Below are positions 6,390 to 7,553 of a stretch of DNA of 7,553 nucleotides, piece after piece. The DNA is from Syntrophales bacterium. GTDB taxonomy: Bacteria; Desulfobacterota; Syntrophia; Syntrophales; UBA2251. The DNA lies in assembly GCA_023230905.1 (NCBI GenBank), contig JALNWL010000124.1, forward strand, positions 1-7,553, written 5' to 3'. Each line of letters opens with the position of its first letter. Positions within the stretch are counted from its first letter, which is position 1. The translations under genes were made by a program, and so were the position numbers. A model generated the notes under the pieces. The model was not told the origin of the DNA. It searched no databases and saw nothing but the letters and a program-made list of their open reading frames with translations.

Positions 6390-6465
6390 TGGAGCTGGCG
6401 ATGGGACTCGAACCCGCGACCTGCTGATTACAAATCAGCTGCTCTACCAATTGAGCTACGCCAGC
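6390..6465 (-). tRNA. tRNA-Thr(TGT)
   Basis: Cloverleaf with acceptor GCTGGCG/CGCCAGC, D-arm GCTC/GAGC, anticodon stem GCTGA/TCAGC with loop TTTGTAA (anticodon TGT), T-loop TTCGAGT and encoded CCA. It reads ACA/ACG. Like its partner it has U73. First gene of the transcript, about 100 nt after the predicted start site; positionally equivalent to E. coli thrU. Confidence 0.97.
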
Positions 6466-6570
6466 AAGTTAACTTATGTGTATTACAGGGACCCCAAACC
6501 ATATCACGGACCAGGCATACCCCGCCGCCCTAAAATAAACGCGCTCGGCTCCCTTTGAATAGAATTGGGG

Positions 6571-6599
6571 ATACTAAGCATAAAAGATTTATTTGTCAA
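6571..6599 (-). promoter_or_regulatory. Strong sigma70-type promoter for the tRNA-ribosomal protein operon
   Basis: On the minus strand TTGACA (6594-6599) is a perfect -35 box and TAGTAT (6571-6576) a good -10 box, separated by exactly 17 bp of AT-rich sequence. Transcription would start near 6564, leaving about 100 nt before tRNA-Thr(TGT). Its strength suits stable RNA expression. CCCC directly follows the -10 box and could act as a GC-rich discriminator of the kind linked to stringent control; that is inference. Confidence 0.8.
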
Positions 6600-6635
6600 G
6601 AGGTTTTTATCAGATTGTTCAACGCAGGATTTTTA

Positions 6636-6665
6636 TTGTTTTTGGAAACCGGATGCTGTTAGAAT
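6636..6665 (+). promoter_or_regulatory. Candidate promoter for murI
   Basis: TAGAAT (6660-6665) is a five-of-six match to the -10 consensus, and TTGTTT (6636-6641) a weak -35 box 18 bp upstream. Start near 6672 would give a leader of only about 15 nt before the murI ATG. It lies back to back with the tRNA operon promoter. Support is motif similarity alone. Confidence 0.35.
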
Positions 6666-6687
6666 TCGATCAAAGAGGAGGACAGCG

Positions 6688-7506
6688 ATGATCGGGGTTT
6701 TTGATTCGGGATTCGGCGGACTGACGGTCTTGAAAAGTATTGCCCAAAGGCTGCCGGAGTATAATTACCTGTATCTCGCTGACAGTGCGCGGGTCCCTTA
6801 TGGGGAGCGCTCTCAAGAAACGGTGTACGATTACACCACCCAAGCCGTGGACTTCCTCTTCAAGAAGGGGTGCCTACTAGTTATTATAGCCTGCAACACC
6901 GTCTCTTCACGGGCGCTGAGGAGGATACAGCAGGGATTTATGCCGGGCAGATACCCAGACAAGAAGGTACTCGGCGTAATCAGACCGTCGGCCGAGGAAC
7001 TGTTGGACAGGGGATGCCGGAAGGTGGGGATTCTCGCCACGAAGGGGGTTGTCGATTCGAAGATCTACACGGAAGAGCTTGAAGGAATCGACCCTCCGGT
7101 CGAGATATTCTATCAGCCCTGTCCCTTGCTCGTGCCGATCATAGAGGCCGGGCGGCACGATGAGGATAATTGTGACAATCTTGTATCCGAGTATCTGAAA
7201 CGCCTCTTTAACCAGGAAAGCGCGATAGACACTATACTCCTTTCATGCACACATTATCCGATCCTGTATAAATCATTCAGGAGGCATACCCCCGGCCATG
7301 TCAAGATCCTTAGCCAGGGGCCGATCATCGCGGACAAACTGGGAGACTATCTTGAGCGGCATTCGGAGGTAGAGAAGAGGCTCTCCAGAGGAGCCGGCCG
7401 GGTGTTTTTTTCTACCGGTTCCCTTGAGGCATTTGACCGGCTTGCTCTTGTATTCTACGGAGGCCCTGTATACGCAAGGCAAGCCACCCTCGGTCCTCCT
7501 AAATAG
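6688..7506 (+). CDS. murI: Glutamate racemase
   Basis: Cofactor-independent interconversion of L- and D-glutamate in the cytoplasm, supplying D-Glu for peptidoglycan via MurD. The 272-aa product has the family motifs in order: VFDSGFGGLTVL (4-15), ADSARVPYG (31-39), the first catalytic cysteine in ACNT (C69), and the second in SCTHYP (C187), followed by H189. The segment ILSQGPIIADKLGDYLERH replaces the DSG-type motif of other racemases and resembles a subfamily I recall from deltaproteobacteria and Bacteroidetes. The ATG at 6688 has AGGAGG 6 nt upstream and gives the family N-terminus MIGVFDSG. A longer in-frame opening to 6565 would add about 41 unrelated residues and cross the promoter. 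Codon use is less biased and more AT-rich than in the facing operon, as expected for a weakly expressed gene. Length matches the usual 260-290. Confidence 0.96.
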   Translation: MIGVFDSGFGGLTVLKSIAQRLPEYNYLYLADSARVPYGERSQETVYDYTTQAVDFLFKKGCLLVIIACNTVSSRALRRIQQGFMPGRYPDKKVLGVIRPSAEELLDRGCRKVGILATKGVVDSKIYTEELEGIDPPVEIFYQPCPLLVPIIEAGRHDEDNCDNLVSEYLKRLFNQESAIDTILLSCTHYPILYKSFRRHTPGHVKILSQGPIIADKLGDYLERHSEVEKRLSRGAGRVFFSTGSLEAFDRLALVFYGGPVYARQATLGPPK

Positions 7507-7553
7507 AAAAACATTTTTTCTAACTCCGGAGCTTCCAGAAGAAAATATATTGA

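Noticed and set aside
6565..6687. Extended N-terminus of MurI from a TTG at 6565
   Set aside because: The extra 41 residues do not fit the family, the region contains promoter elements, and an ideal ribosome-binding site precedes the ATG at 6688.

Overview
The window is a core translation/transcription locus of a Gram-negative-type bacterium. Nearly everything lies on the minus strand. Reading from right to left it holds tRNA-Thr(TGT), tRNA-Tyr(GTA), tRNA-Gly(TCC), tRNA-Thr(GGT), rpmG, tRNA-Trp(CCA), secE, nusG, rplK, rplA, rplJ, rplL and the first 819 codons of rpoB, which runs off the left edge. One gene, murI (glutamate racemase), is divergent on the plus strand at the right end.

The moderately high GC content, the rpmG - tRNA-Trp - secE - nusG order and the protein sequences fit a deltaproteobacterial (Desulfobacterota, Syntrophus-like) genome. 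That placement is inference from gene order and protein character, not from a search. The four leading tRNAs have the same anticodon order as E. coli thrU-tyrU-glyT-thrT. The EF-Tu gene (tuf), which follows thrT in E. coli, is missing: only 27 nt separate tRNA-Thr(GGT) from rpmG.

Layout. Positions 6466-6687 are a divergent regulatory region. It has a near-consensus sigma70-type promoter reading left into the tRNA cluster (TTGACA, 17 bp, TAGTAT) and a weaker candidate promoter reading right into murI. Positions 5809-6465 hold five tRNAs, all with encoded CCA, and rpmG. Positions 5035-5773 hold secE-nusG, only 4 nt apart. Positions 3780-4925 hold rplK-rplA. Positions 3547-3779 are a 233-nt leader with the hallmarks of the L10 (rplJ) autoregulatory leader RNA, followed by rplJ, which starts with TTG behind a perfect Shine-Dalgarno. 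Positions 2598-3546 hold rplJ-rplL. Positions 2464-2597 are a GC-rich spacer with a long imperfect hairpin. rpoB fills the rest.

Together these genes supply tRNAs, the ribosomal stalk (L10, L7/L12), the GTPase-associated and L1-stalk proteins (L11, L1), L33, the SecE translocon subunit, elongation factor NusG and the RNA polymerase beta subunit. I saw no mobile element, CRISPR array or unknown system. The points of interest are regulatory RNA structure, the missing tuf, and details of starts and tRNAs. No stretch over 300 bases lacks a gene.
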